64,000 bases of DNA from Utricularia gibba. Taxonomy: Eukaryota > Streptophyta > Magnoliopsida > Lamiales > Lentibulariaceae. Where the stretch lies: positions 3,410,001 to 3,474,000 of the forward strand of contig CM007991.1 in the NCBI GenBank assembly GCA_002189035.1. The letters run 5' to 3'. The position numbers and the translations under genes are program-made. The notes beneath the pieces are model-generated. The model was given only the letters and a program-made list of their open reading frames with translations. It was not told where the DNA came from and did not search any database. Positions 36,219 through 48,300 of the stretch are shown here, piece after piece; the first letter of the stretch is position 1; every line of letters starts with the position of its first letter.

Positions 36219-37056
36219 CTTGGGCTCTGGTAGGAGCTCCGAATGCAAAATGTCTGAAACTGAGTAAACCAAAGCTGAGATTGCACTTCCAGAAGCCGTG
36301 AAGTCGCCCAACTTCCATAGCCCACACCACAAAACGTTCGTGTGTTCGGATGCAAACCACCAAGAAGATGATCACAACAAGCACCGAGGAGAAAACTCTG
36401 GGTCATGGGGTCAATACTACTGAAGCCAAACCAGACCAGACACAGCGAAAGTGCTGAGAAGTTCTTGAACGTGGAGGTGCCAACCGAATCCATTACGATA
36501 TGACCAGCCCAGCTACGACCACTCACATGCTATAGTTTCGCGTTGCTTGTCTACAATCCATGCTTCTTGAAAATGGGTTGTGTCAAAACACCAGCTTCAA
36601 GAACATGGATTAACCAGCACATTTTCAAAAGCGAACAAAACTAACTAAAATCGACGGTACGGTGGGTGGGTCTATATGTTCATGGATGAAGACGAATCGA
36701 GAACTTGGCATCAGAAGTGGGTCGACAAGCACATCACACGAAGGATAAGTGAAAGACAGTACAGCAAATGAAACAAGGTCAGGGAATTCATCACTCGCCA
36801 TAGCAAACCCGCAAGGAAAGCTAATGAGACACTGCTCACTGTGTACACAGACAAAGCATGAACAGTCTTCGACAATGATTCTTGAAACGAACAATGAGGC
36901 GCAAATGGGGTAAATCAAGGAGGCATAAAAAACTAGACTGATTGTTCAATGAGCACGGATTTTCCAATTCCAGGAATTGACAAAGAGAATCTATGGAAGA
37001 TGAAGAATACGCAAAAAGCAACAGAAGGCATCGTACTAAGATGCGCGTAATTCTTC

Positions 37057-37463
37057 TCAAAACCTAAGCTTGGAGAAAAACCAACGATTCTTCCCGGTTT
37101 TGAACCTTTCTTCGAACCTGGATTTGATCTCCTTGCAGGTGGTCTTCTTCTTGTCATGCCCAACGAGTGAATCTACAGTGACGACATCTTTGAGATCCAC
37201 ATCGAGGGTGTACCGCGTGGGCATGATATGGTTGTAGTTGACGAGCTTGATAAACGCCTTGACCCGGGATTTCTTCGCCTGTTTTTTTGCTGAATCCTTG
37301 CGAATCACCTTGCTCGGGTACTTGGCGATTCCGGCAACGAGGCAGTGGCCGTAGGGCGGTCGCGGGTCCCATCGTCAAAATTCTTCACAATCACCGCCTT
37401 GTGGCCGGCGAAGCGGCCCTGGAGGAGAATCACCGCCTTGTTCGGCTTCAGAAACTTCACCAT
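37057..37463 (-). pseudogene. RPL27: 60S ribosomal protein L27 (eL27) with one frame break
   Basis: Cytosolic large-subunit ribosomal protein. Single exon, as in many plant RPL27 genes. The protein starts [24 protein letters not shown] and FDDGTRDRP, then the frame breaks; the remainder is in the next frame: [20 protein letters not shown], then [32 protein letters not shown] and a terminal [16 protein letters not shown]. The break is at a GGG run on the plus strand (37354-37356; CCC in the coding sense, before the tyrosine codon). One more base gives 135 residues, exactly the family length, with no other defect. An essential, highly conserved protein with a complete promoter is unlikely to be a pseudogene, so I treat this as a probable assembly error. 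Confidence 0.9.
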
Positions 37464-37498
37464 TTTGCCTGCAAGAGAGCTACACGATCTGCGGACGG

Positions 37499-37592
37499 CT
37501 AGGGTTATCAGCAATTCACTTTATATACATAGCTGTTGCGGCAAACCCTAAGCCCATTTTTCATGGGCCGCACTAATATTCCAAATTGGGCC
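37499..37592 (-). promoter_or_regulatory. RPL27 promoter: TATA box, telo boxes, site II elements
   Basis: Upstream of RPL27 on the minus strand: TATATAA at 37520-37527; telo-box AAACCCTA at 37543-37550 and a reverse telo-like TAGGGTT at 37499-37505; TGGGCC/TGGGCT site II elements at 37551-37556, 37564-37569 and 37587-37592. This combination is the known signature of plant ribosomal-protein promoters, driven by TCP and telo-box factors in dividing cells. Confidence 0.75.
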
Positions 37593-38071
37593 AGTAATTT
37601 TCTTTAATCATGAATTTATGGTATATATCATAATGATTTAAATAATTAAAAAATGATGAAACTCTCAAATAATTTATAATTCAAAATAATTCAATCCTAA
37701 TTTAAATATTATTTTATCGAATTTAATCAAATTTTTACTCAAATGACCTAACCCAAATAAGGCTGTAATAACATTAATTGAATCCCATATTAATTATGAA
37801 TAGAATATAATAATAATTTATATAAAATGATCATATCTAATCTGACTTTTCATTGAGAATGAAGAACATAAAACTATGAAAATTAATTATATGAAAGAAA
37901 TAATATTATGCGAATAGATATTATGTGATTATTGATTGGCCACTTACCAAATTAGAAAGTTATTGCCCATTGATTTGAATCGCCTCCAAGGATCCGATAA
38001 GGAAGCTAAAAGGTAGGATTTTTTCCACAACCCCAGCCTACAGCCTCGAGGAGAGGCCTGGGAGGATAACA
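37593..38071. other. Spacer between RPL27 and the NAL1-like gene
   Basis: Strongly AT-rich, no coding frame. It contains the distal RPL27 promoter and the 3' UTR of the gene to the right. Confidence 0.5.
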
Positions 38072-40146
38072 TCAGTTTTGTTCATTTTCTTCAGATTTTG
38101 ATCTCCTTCTCTTCAGACCATTTTCCCCAATCTGCAATGAAAAGCTGAGGTCCTCCTTGCAAGCATCTTTGTTTTGTTCATATTTGATTCCAGTCATGGG
38201 ATCATCTGCATGATTCCCTATGAAGCTGGAAATGAACTGGTGCTCAAAACTGGGGCCTGCATTTGCCTCTGTCTCTAGCGCTGGTAACAGGTTAAGATCA
38301 TGCCCGGCTGGTCCATCTTCCATACGGGGTTGCTGTATGTGAAGGCCCAGAGGTTCACTTGTGTCTCTTGGAAGCATTATGTCCAGCGCCGGCGAATCCC
38401 AGGCGGTTGATTCGGTGAAAGAGGCTGCCCTTTGTGCTTGCACTGCAACTGCAACTGATATCATGATCTGATGATTACTGTGAATCCTAATCATGTGGAG
38501 CTGAATGGGTTTACGAACCTTCTAGAGCTTCATTGGAGGTGATCAAATCGAGTTCGAGGAACTTGAGGAGGCGGCCGAGATCAACGCCGCTGGTCCAGTG
38601 CTCCGGAGGCTGACCAACTTTAAGCTTCAGGCGGCCTCTTGCAGTTCCGCCCCAGATCATGCCTATGGGGCATGGCTTCTCTCCATTTTCGCCTTTCAAG
38701 AGAATGAGACTTCCGCTGTCCCCTTCGAGGTCAAAAGCTTGTTGGTTTTCACCAACAACAAGCAAATCAGTTAACAGACATATGCCTTTTTCGTCATTGT
38801 ATTCATGAGCATATGCCAACAGAGTGCCAGTAGTTAAACCAGAGCTTCTTCCAACCTTCATCACTTTCTTTCCAACCAGACTGTCGACCGGAGATTGCAA
38901 GTCAATCCCTTTCACCTCGCATATCTCTCCGATCCCTTTTACAGATGTAGTCACGGCGGTCATGTCGAAGTCCTCAGCAAATGGGATAAAGGCGCCATCT
39001 GCTCTCACATATGTCTCTGCATTCTCCATTTGGATCAGCAAATTGCATATGCTTTCAGATATGCAGATAAATGGTTACCTGGATTACTGCCAGCAAATGT
39101 TCCAAACCACAGGCCATCCCTGATGAAGGAAGTTGCTCTCTCAACAGAACCAAGATAAACACCATGTCCAAGAGTAGGTGACAGTGGATGAAACATCTTC
39201 TGATTTGGGTATTCCAGGTCAACTGCAATATGCCGATTTGTAAGAAAACCAACCTGTTGATTCCCAGTTTGGCTACGGACAATAGCCCCCAAGGTTCCAC
39301 ACTTTTCCTGGTTTGCAACCTGCTCAATGCACAACAATCTCAGGGTTGCTGTTAAGAGTCAAGGAACAAATGCCCTGATGCATTGAGTTACCATAAAAAA
39401 AGATGACCTCTAAGCATATAAAAAAAAAGATGGCAAACATACCTGTGAACCAGAGCCGATACATTCATCACCCCCACGGAGATCATCAGCAATTTCGCTA
39501 TACAACTGTTCCTTGGAGGGTGGATCTGGAGCACCAAAATAAGAAAATTCAACTATGTCCACATCGCACCAGATGCCTCCAGGCCCCTGATTATATAAAA
39601 AAATCCATTAAGTTCTTCCTCCTTGATCGTAAAATACACCCAAAATGATTATCCTCAGATTACCTCCAAGTAAGAGGGAAGACACTCGCTCAACCATTGC
39701 TTATGAACTTTACTAGACACAAAAACCAGTACGGCTGGTATGTCAGTCAGTTTTCCTCCTTGAATCCGAAGACCAATGGCCGTGCCATGACTGAACGACC
39801 GCAAGCGTTGGCTATGAGATGCTCTTATTGTAATAAGATCTAGCAACGTGGATGCACGTTGACCTTCAGGATGACCAAGCCTTCGAGGTGGAACTCTCTT
39901 TTGCAGGTTTGCAAAATGATTAGCTCTTTCTTTGGTATCCTCCTTTATTCTGCAAGGCCAAGAAAAGTATGCAGCATTGTTTTCACAATATTGTGCAGAT
40001 AATCCTTGTGGTTGAAGTGACTGCGAGCTGAGTGAAGGCCATGAAGAGCGATTGCAATGCCCCCTCCCAAAATCCAAAGATGATTCTTCAGAAACTGAAG
40101 GGCCTGAAAGTTGAACGCCGGAGTTCGACCTATCTTGATCCACCAT
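38072..40146 (-). CDS. NARROW LEAF 1-like trypsin-fold protease
   Basis: Exons in coding order: 40146-39664, 39586-39443, 39319-39079, 39016-38519, 38454-38072, giving 582 residues, the length of rice NAL1. The trypsin-like triad is visible: His239 in FLTNRHIAVD, Asp296 in YVRADGAFIPF and Ser390 in LEGDSGSLI. Family blocks RLRSFSHGTAIGLRIQGGK, YPNQKMFHPLSPTLG, VYLGSVERATSF and IGMIWGGTARGRLK are intact. The C-terminal tail carries DLNLLP, a DLNxxP-type EAR motif that could bind TOPLESS-type co-repressors, and a basic KRRRSKSEE, a possible nuclear signal. In rice NAL1 sets leaf width and grain number and degrades a TOPLESS-related protein; role here inferred by homology. No break or missing residue. 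Confidence 0.93.
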
Positions 40147-40947
40147 CTTTTCTCAATGTACATGAAATCAAAATCAAGAGTTTCATCTCAATCAACGGCA
40201 CATAGTATTTACGACAAAAAGACAAACCCATTCAATGCAGTAAGACAAACCAATCACGACCCAGATGACAAAACAAACAAACCCATTAAAAGAGTATCTC
40301 ACCAGCTCATCGCTCATGAAATAAAAATCATACAGCTTCCCATAGTATTCACAAGGCCCATGCTTTCGAGAAAAAGAAATCTAATCAAGACCCAGATGAG
40401 AACAAGAAAGGAAGAAGCTGAGGAATAGGAACAGAGGTGACAAATTTTAATTAACCTTACCGCAAAGTCACAGAAGTGGCTCAAATTATTGAAGAAGGAG
40501 ACTTTTCAACTTCAGAACTGGGGTTAGTGAGTAGAAAAATAAGTGCACTCACCCCCACTTCCGTCTCCATTTGCACCCATTCTTCCCTACAACTTTTCCT
40601 TTTGGTCTCCACTTACGAGCCGTGAGTGACTGGTTTTCCGCTAACTCGATCGTTTATCGTCTTCTAACTTGCTTTTAAAAGTTAATGGTGGTGGCTGTCA
40701 GCTTTATTGTAAATTATTGGCGGGACAGAGAGAGAGAGATCAGACTAGTAAAAATTTTGTCTTTGATCAGCAGACCAAAGCTAGTAATAATATAGCGTAT
40801 GTCTTAACAGGATGTGGTCTTAATTTTGTAGCAGTAGAAAATCTGCAACAGCGTTGCAACTAAGCATCCCACAGGGAGCATTAGATGAAACGTACATCTC
40901 TAGTCACTCATCAATACAAAGACTTAAAGTATATCGTTTCATTGAGT
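40147..40947. other. Spacer between NAL1-like and CYP59-like genes
   Basis: Contains the 5' leader/promoter of the NAL1-like gene (a possible leader intron ending before 40150) and the 3' UTR of the CYP59-like gene. No coding frame supported. Confidence 0.5.
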
Positions 40948-43900
40948 TCAACGCCTTCTGCTACGATCCCCAGAATCATCATTTCTGTAACTCCTGCTAG
41001 AGTGTCGACCTCCACCTCTTTCTTCATGATCATACGTGGGATTGTTGGTGGTATGACGTCTATACTTGTGATCATCTCGGAGATCATCATGGCTCCTGTG
41101 TTTCCTCCTGCCCTCGTCCCGGTTGTTGTGGTCTATTTTTCCAGCATCATCATCGTCACTGGCTGGGTTCTTTTCATGGTCCTCGTGCCTCCTCGCCTTA
41201 TATCTGTAGTCATCATCATGACTGCGTTCTGGATCATCTTTACTCCGTCGATGAGCTGCATCTCGGTCTTTTCCACCAGCAGTGCCATTTCTGCTAGCAT
41301 GGTCCCGGTGTGAGCTCCTATCACGCTTTGCATGCCCTTCATCCTCTTCGCTTTCAGGATGACGCCTCTCTCTTTTGTGTTCACTTCTGCGGCTATCCTG
41401 CTTTTCGGAGTAGTATCTGTCCCGCCTCTCACTGTTTAGATTCCTGTCTTGTTTCTGCTTTCGGTCTCGTCTGTCATTATTTCTCGCTAACTTGTCATCC
41501 TCCTCCCCAAACACCATTTCGTACCTTAGGAAATGAAAAGAGAAAGGGGCTATGCTAAGCACGTTAATCCCAGAAAGACAGTAAGCATCTGCTTGAAAAT
41601 GATTTCGCCTCAGCTTCACCGCAGATGCCAAGGCTTAATAAAACTGGTTCATTTATAAAGAATTGCTTATGTAATTCACCTTTGGCCTTGATCTCCACCT
41701 CGTTGAGTAGTATCATCTTTGAGCACATATTTTAAAGGTTGCTTGGATGAGCTACCACCAGAACAGTTGTTAGCAATGTGATCCAGAGAACCACATTTGT
41801 AGCACCCCTTTCCTGCAAATACACTATTAAAAATAACCAATCCCATCAACACCGAGGGTGGAGCATGAATTTAAATGCCCCTCAAAAGAAAGAAAGTCAT
41901 AATCCTATTTCAAACAGCAAGCACATTTTTTCCTGTTGGCGGTCCAATCACAACACCCACCATTCTTGTATCTATATCACAATTCTTATTACTAACAAAG
42001 AAGGTTGGTCGCGCAGTGCTGTACAAACTCAAAACATAAAAAAGATACAAGGATACCTTGAGAAAATGGAACCTTGCGGTGATACTGTGACCATAACTTT
42101 GCAACACTTTGGCTAAAATCGACATGAATCCTTCTATCATCAATCAAAGCATTATCCATCTGCAATTTGTGATAGTGATGACTAGTCCATCTGGGAATTT
42201 AGAAATATCCAACATGTCATTGAAATACTTGTTATACCTTGAAATATGCCTGCTCACATGCCTCCTGATCTTTGAATTCTGAAACACAAACAGCATTAAG
42301 ATCAATTTTAATAGAATGGACCACAATATCTACCAGGTAATAACATTAACTAGCGAGCACTGAAGAAAGAATAGTCCAGATAAAATGCAAGTTCTGGAAA
42401 TGGTGGAAATGACTATACCCACCTATAAATGCATAGCACAAACTATCACCAGTTTTATGATCACGAATTACTTCAGCACTGCAAATGTGATCAAACAAAA
42501 GTGAATCAAGTTATCCGAGTTATGACACACGATAAGTATTAACAACTAGCTCAGTTTTATTGAATGACTCACGATGTTACGACTCCAAAACGAGAAAAAA
42601 TTGTATGCAAGTCCTCATCCTGCAGAACAAACACAGCATTTGAGACAAAGTTCGTCTCACTAGTCATTTACGTAGGCATTGACAACTCAAATAAGGAACT
42701 TACTTCAGTAACAGGATTTAGTTTACAAACAAACAATACATTTTCAGGAGGCTTTATCTCAGCATCAGGAATGTCACCTATCTGTATTCAAAAATATATT
42801 AAATATATCATCCGTTTCACAAGAGAATGTGGGTTGCCATAATAAAATAGGCATAGCCATTCTTAAATACTTAATTTTCTTGTGTCGAACTGATCCTTAC
42901 AGTCTCAAGTACAACTGCACGTGAACGAGCATCCTTCTCACGCAACAACTCTTCAACCTCATGCGGAGCAAGTTGCTCATCTAGAGGCACCCAATCATCT
43001 TCCAGTCGTACATCATCATTAACCTACATTTAGACATGCAATGGTTAATATTAAAATGCGAGCAATCATCTAAGAGAACATGGGTACTAAAATTTCATGG
43101 ATGCACAGAAAGTTAATTCCTTTTACCTAACATGCACATTAGAAGGCAAAAGAAAAAGTGCTTTACTTGAAATAAACTAAACTACGAACACAAGAAGCAA
43201 TCCTGTCAAGATCCATTTAGGAATAATCCGCAAGCAAGGACCTCACGGGATTATCAGTGCTTACAAAGAAGTTAAAGGCTTTATTCATAACAAGGAATAA
43301 AATATGATGCGTCTGGTGCCTACACAACAAAGAATACAACAATAGCATGAAAACATATAAACTGTAATAGTGAAAGCATTGATGAATTACTTCATCTTTT
43401 GGTTTCCCATCTGGAGAAGCATCTGGAATCAACTCTGCTAATTGTGGAGGATCATCATAAGGATCATCTAGTATGTAAGTGTGTTTGATCCTGTGTATTG
43501 ATAACAGACAATAATACGAAAGGAAAAATTATTCCACTAAAACAATATATCTCCAGAATGAAAAATAATGGCATGGGAGAGCAATATTTCAACCTAATGT
43601 TTTTGAAGGGTCTGTTTTTCGCATCCACATAAGCATCATTGATTCTTGTAAGTGTCTCCAACCCTTCAGCCACCTCACCAAATACCTTTGTAACCCAGAT
43701 GGATCAAAAAAGTTACAGCTATCATTTATTTCTTCCATAAATCATGTTATTATAGCATTTAAATGCAGAGATTCATATAAAAGAGAGCAGCCAGCACTAG
43801 CAGCTGAGAAGATTCTTGCCAACCGGCTGGAGAGTGCAACAGAAAGATGCTTAAAACTTCAAATCATATCATGTGTTGGCTTAACATTTATAATTTTTTT

Positions 43901-44795
43901 GTGCTACTATCTAAAAATGATTCCATTTCTTGTATAGATATGTTTTCTTGCGGGCATCCAAATTGACACAGATAAAGTTTCAGGAGACCGAAAATAGGAA
44001 CAAAAAACTAACCGTGTGCTTTCCATCAAGATAATCAAGATCATCATGAAGTGTGAAATAGAACTGAAAGGAACAATCATCATTACACCGTGAAAAAGGA
44101 ATCATAATGTCAAGAATCACGCAGATCACATATATGAGAAAACCTACGCCTAGAAGAGCATACCTGAGAAGCATTAAGGTCTTCCCCAGCACTAGCCATT
44201 GCAACGGTTCCTATCTTTGAATGTTTTACATCCAAATGAATTTCATCACTAAAAAATCGAGCCTGATCTCCATATAAAAATCTGAAAATAAGTTGTAGAA
44301 GGGTGAAACAATGTAAATCAACCATAATTCCCACAATAGCTAGTTATTCAATGTACATTATAAAAAAAAGTGTTGATTAAAGAAAGGTATCAAAAATACA
44401 TTATCTGGGCACAAATTCATCCTAGAAAATGGATACCAATTCTAAAACTACCCAGAAATTCACCATACACGTACACAAAACAAGCGGAAAAAAATTCTCA
44501 CTTGTACACAGAATCACCACCATTTCCAGTACCCGTCGGGTCACCTGTCTGCGCAATGAAATCCTTCTGCACCGTATGAAACAGGCACCCATTATAGTAC
44601 TTGATCCTGTAAAAAAATAACGGAAGAAATTCAGCATGATATACTGAATAAGTATCACAATCTTTGGGAAAGGAAGATAGACTTCCAGTACACTTACTTG
44701 CACAGTTTGAGGAAATTCTTGCAAGTCAAGGGACATCGATTCGTGAACAAGTCAATAACTATATCTCCCAAGCTGGTCACTATCATTACAGACAT
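40948..44795 (-). CDS. Multidomain cyclophilin with RRM and zinc knuckle, CYP59-like
   Basis: Nuclear peptidyl-prolyl isomerase family member that contacts RNA and the RNA polymerase II C-terminal domain. First exon (44795-44698) encodes [17 protein letters not shown]. Later exons give [68 protein letters not shown] and [16 protein letters not shown], covering the isomerase domain. Then [21 protein letters not shown], an RRM ([40 protein letters not shown]), a CCHC knuckle [14 protein letters not shown] near 41760-41810, and a last exon (41631-40948 region) rich in Arg, Asp, Glu, Ser and His ending SGDRSRRR. Domain order is exactly that of Arabidopsis CYP59. Many small exons (at least ten); not every boundary was fixed. 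Confidence 0.93.
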
Positions 44796-45399
44796 TTTGC
44801 TTTCCTCCCCGTGCCCCAATCACCAACCGAAGTTGCCGATACCTGGACACTCGTAACTGTCGAAAATACAGTTAGGTGCAACGGCCACAAATGGAAAAGA
44901 TGAAGAAAAGAAAGAAGCCTACAAAAAAAATGCCAAACCCTGCCGTGATACCCCACCTCCGCCGCGATACAGCACCGGAGTCCGCCTAAACTTCGCCCAG
45001 GTACGTTATTTCCGACTACAGAAAAAGCTTGCATTTTTATTCGTATTAGCATCCTACCCCCTGGAAGCCCATCTCTTTGGGCCCGTCTAAATGGGCCTCA
45101 GCTACTTCCATGATATTCTCCAAATAATTCAGCAAACTTGCAATCACAGATAATAATTAAGGATTTTTTATTCTAAAATTACATATTATTTTTTATTTTC
45201 CGCTTTTTCGGAAATTTTAAAAATAATCATCCACAAATTATATCCTAATCAATTATTCGATAATCCATTTGTTTTACTTTGAAAAACTTTTCATCAAATC
45301 ACGATAAAAGAAATGATCAAATTTCAAAAAAAAAAAAAATCAAAATATTTAATTTCAAAAATTAAATAAAATAGAAAATCCCATCCAAACTTCATCATT
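44796..45399. promoter_or_regulatory. CYP59-like promoter and BTB gene 3' UTR
   Basis: Just upstream of the cyclophilin gene, three GGGCC-type site II elements cluster at about 45068-45107 (AAGCCCAT, GGGCCCG, TGGGCCT), typical of housekeeping plant promoters. 45110-45399 is AT-rich and holds the 3' UTR of the BTB gene. Confidence 0.5.
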
Positions 45400-48300
45400 T
45401 TAGTCATGGGTTCGATTTTTAGAGGACTGATCACGAGAGAGTCGGACGGATGCTGCGCGGACCATTTCAACAAGATGGTCATCGAGTTGATCGAGCTCAC
45501 CGGAATCACGCAGAAGGTGAAACGCAGGCGCCATGTGATCAGCTGCAACCTGAACCACCTTCCACTGGGAGAGGCCTGCTGCAAGCTGAATGATTTTAAT
45601 GGGCAGGTCGTCGGCGAAGTCTAAGCAGGCAACCGCAGCTTGGTAACACTGTTCTTGGAGATCATCAATGAGCCAGAACTCAGCAAGCCAACAAAGCTCA
45701 AGGTATGTTTGGACTCTCAGAACCTTGTCCGGTGTAGCTGAATGCTGCCATGCACAGTCGAGAACAGGTGGGGATAATTCATAAGAGTAAAACCAGTTCA
45801 CGAGTTCCCTTAGTGATGCTGAGCTGATAGGGACGGTAATGGTTTCTGAGTGGCTGCAGGAAGGGGAAAGGTAAGTATCATTATTCCGGTAATGCCCGCA
45901 GATGGAATCCCAAGAACATGAATAGATTCATCACACTTGCAGAAACAGAAAATGAAACGCCACAGCATATCTAGATTTCAGTTGGAAAGGTAACTCGATC
46001 AATTACCAGTCTTGCATTCCTGATTGAAATAAAGCCCGCAGATAACCGCAAGAAGTTGCCACAATAACTTTGTGAACGTGCATATGAAAAGTAGGATAAT
46101 TGCATCTGGCGCACTTGTGGTCCTCCAACTGGGCTGTGCTGGTAGCTTCTAATATCAGATCCCTGAATGCATTTAAAAAAAAGGAGAAGCACACGTTTTT
46201 AAATGTGAGCAATAATCTGAGATGAGTTATAGTTGAACGCAAGCTTCTATCTAACACTTCTTCTCATCCATAGCATTGCTGACATAAAACAGTAACTAAG
46301 CAATCCTGAAACAACAAGTGAAGTAAATGATGAACGGTCTCAAATTGAGCAACGCATTAAGACTTGAAATAAGCACATACGATGAATAGCACCCAGGCGG
46401 AAACAGGGCAGGTCTAAGATCAAATGTAGGAATGTTGATACCCCATAGTGGGTGTCCTCTGCTAAGCAGCTGTATCAAGTATTCCAACTTACAACTCTTT
46501 GCCAAAATTCTCAAATCTCTAAGATGGTCAATGCTCACATGTGAATAACCAGAATAAGCATACTCAAGCAAAGTCATCAGCGGCTGATGATTCACTCTTG
46601 CTGATAAATGAACTGCATTAATGGAACTTTTTTCGGCATCCACTTCCATGGTAGGTACTCTGGATAATTTCTCTATCAACTTTCCAGGAGGAAAGAGTGA
46701 TGGGCATCTCACCGCAAGAATAACCTCATGGGCCAACACAGATTCTTGATTTGCAACAACTAGCTTCACATCTGCATGGTCTGTCTCTCCAAATAATTTC
46801 CTAATCCTGTCACCAAGTTTACTTGGAAAACCATATATTCCGAAATGCCTGAGTGTGTACGATGCATACCATTTTACACCATGTGAGTAGCCACCTCGGA
46901 GGATATCCTGGAGCATTTGAATGAAATCGGCTTCATCAATTTCATCCCTGCCCAGAAACTGGGTACCTCCGAGTGCAGAATCTTGAAGCAATTCAGCAAG
47001 AATCCACAAACTGAAAACGAGAAACATCTCTTCACCTTCCCATTCTTCCGTGCTAGCATAACAGCAGTTCCTTTCCAAGAATAAATCACGAAAAAAAGGC
47101 ACAATGCTTGTTCTCCTAGTGTGAAGTGGGTTTTTAAACCACCACAAGGTGAGAGCTATTACTGTTTTCAATCCTTGGAGTCTAATCACAATTTCCCGAT
47201 ATGATGGTAGACAACAATAGCATGCCAAACAAATTAGGCATATAATAATATGTAGGTGTGATAAATGCATGCAATTCTTTTCTGCCAGTTTGACATTTAG
47301 GGTCCCTAGTAAATATTCAACATAATCCTTTCCATCTACCTTGAGAATTTCACATAGTACGAGCTTACAGAAAGTGGCAACTTGCTTGCAAGGAGAGTAA
47401 AGCATCTTCAGAATTGCTCTACTTACTGATTCACAATTACTCAGATTACTGGGCGCATTTTGAGAAACACGGCGCAGGGTTCCCATTGAATGAACAAAAG
47501 AAATGCTGTCAATAAAAAATTATGCAAAATAAGTAAAAGCGAACAACAGTTGTTTATCGATGGAAATGCAGCAATAAAAAGCAGCTGTTAATAACTAAAG
47601 AAGACAGAAGGACATCAAAAAACAAGTAAATAACTAAGTACTGAGGAAGGATGGATCAATTACCATGCACATATAATTAAGGCTTTAAGTTTATTTTCAC
47701 TGCTGTCAATGTCAATTTTGGCAATACCAAATGGATTTGATGCAAATCCTCCAAGGATATTCCATATATATGGTCTAAAACAAAGCACAGCATTATGGTT
47801 GTAACTCTTTCGGACAAGATTTATGAGATCATCAGTGGATAACTCACAGTTCCCATGAATTTCTATACAATCATCAAAGCAGAGATTAAATAGGCATTCA
47901 AAGATGCCAAATTTCAGAAATTTCACATGATGTTCCTCTGCCAAGCAAATAACTGAAGCCAACTGGCATGCCTCAAGAATAACATTGTTGCCAAGTTTTC
48001 CGGAGGGCAAATGCTGGCTGTTAAGACAACCAATAACAGCTTCTACTAGGGCTGTAGAGCACATTTTCATCATCTTTCTGCATCCTCTCTGACTAAGCTG
48101 ATAATTATGAAGCAGAAAAGTAAAAAAAAATGTGAATGGATCCATTAACTCCAAATTTATAGTTGAGTTAGAATACCGCCAAGCAAGTAGCTAGTTTAAG
48201 TGCCTCAGCACGAACTGAGTTGGCATTTGATCTGCCTATGCAGTCCACCACCATTTGCAAAACTGCCTCCCCATTATCCAGTAGATTGTCTGACCCACAG

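Larger units (their letters stand above)
30309..37056. other. Gene-poor 6.7-kb stretch
   Basis: No exon chain or known motif found on either strand. Parts: 30310-30410 BOI-like 3' UTR with an A-run; 31480-33480 mostly AT-rich; 33731-34100 imperfect repeats; 34380-35900 higher complexity with TATA-like and CT-rich segments and the (GAT)18 repeat; 35890-36920 higher GC with open frames on the minus strand (for example 35886-36332 and 36119-36526) that overlap in different frames and match nothing I know. The last part could be a non-coding transcript or the 3' UTR zone of RPL27. Confidence 0.5.

Noticed and set aside
35886-36526. Long minus-strand frames in the gene-poor block
   Set aside because: Three frames are open over the same DNA and none shows a domain; more likely non-coding.
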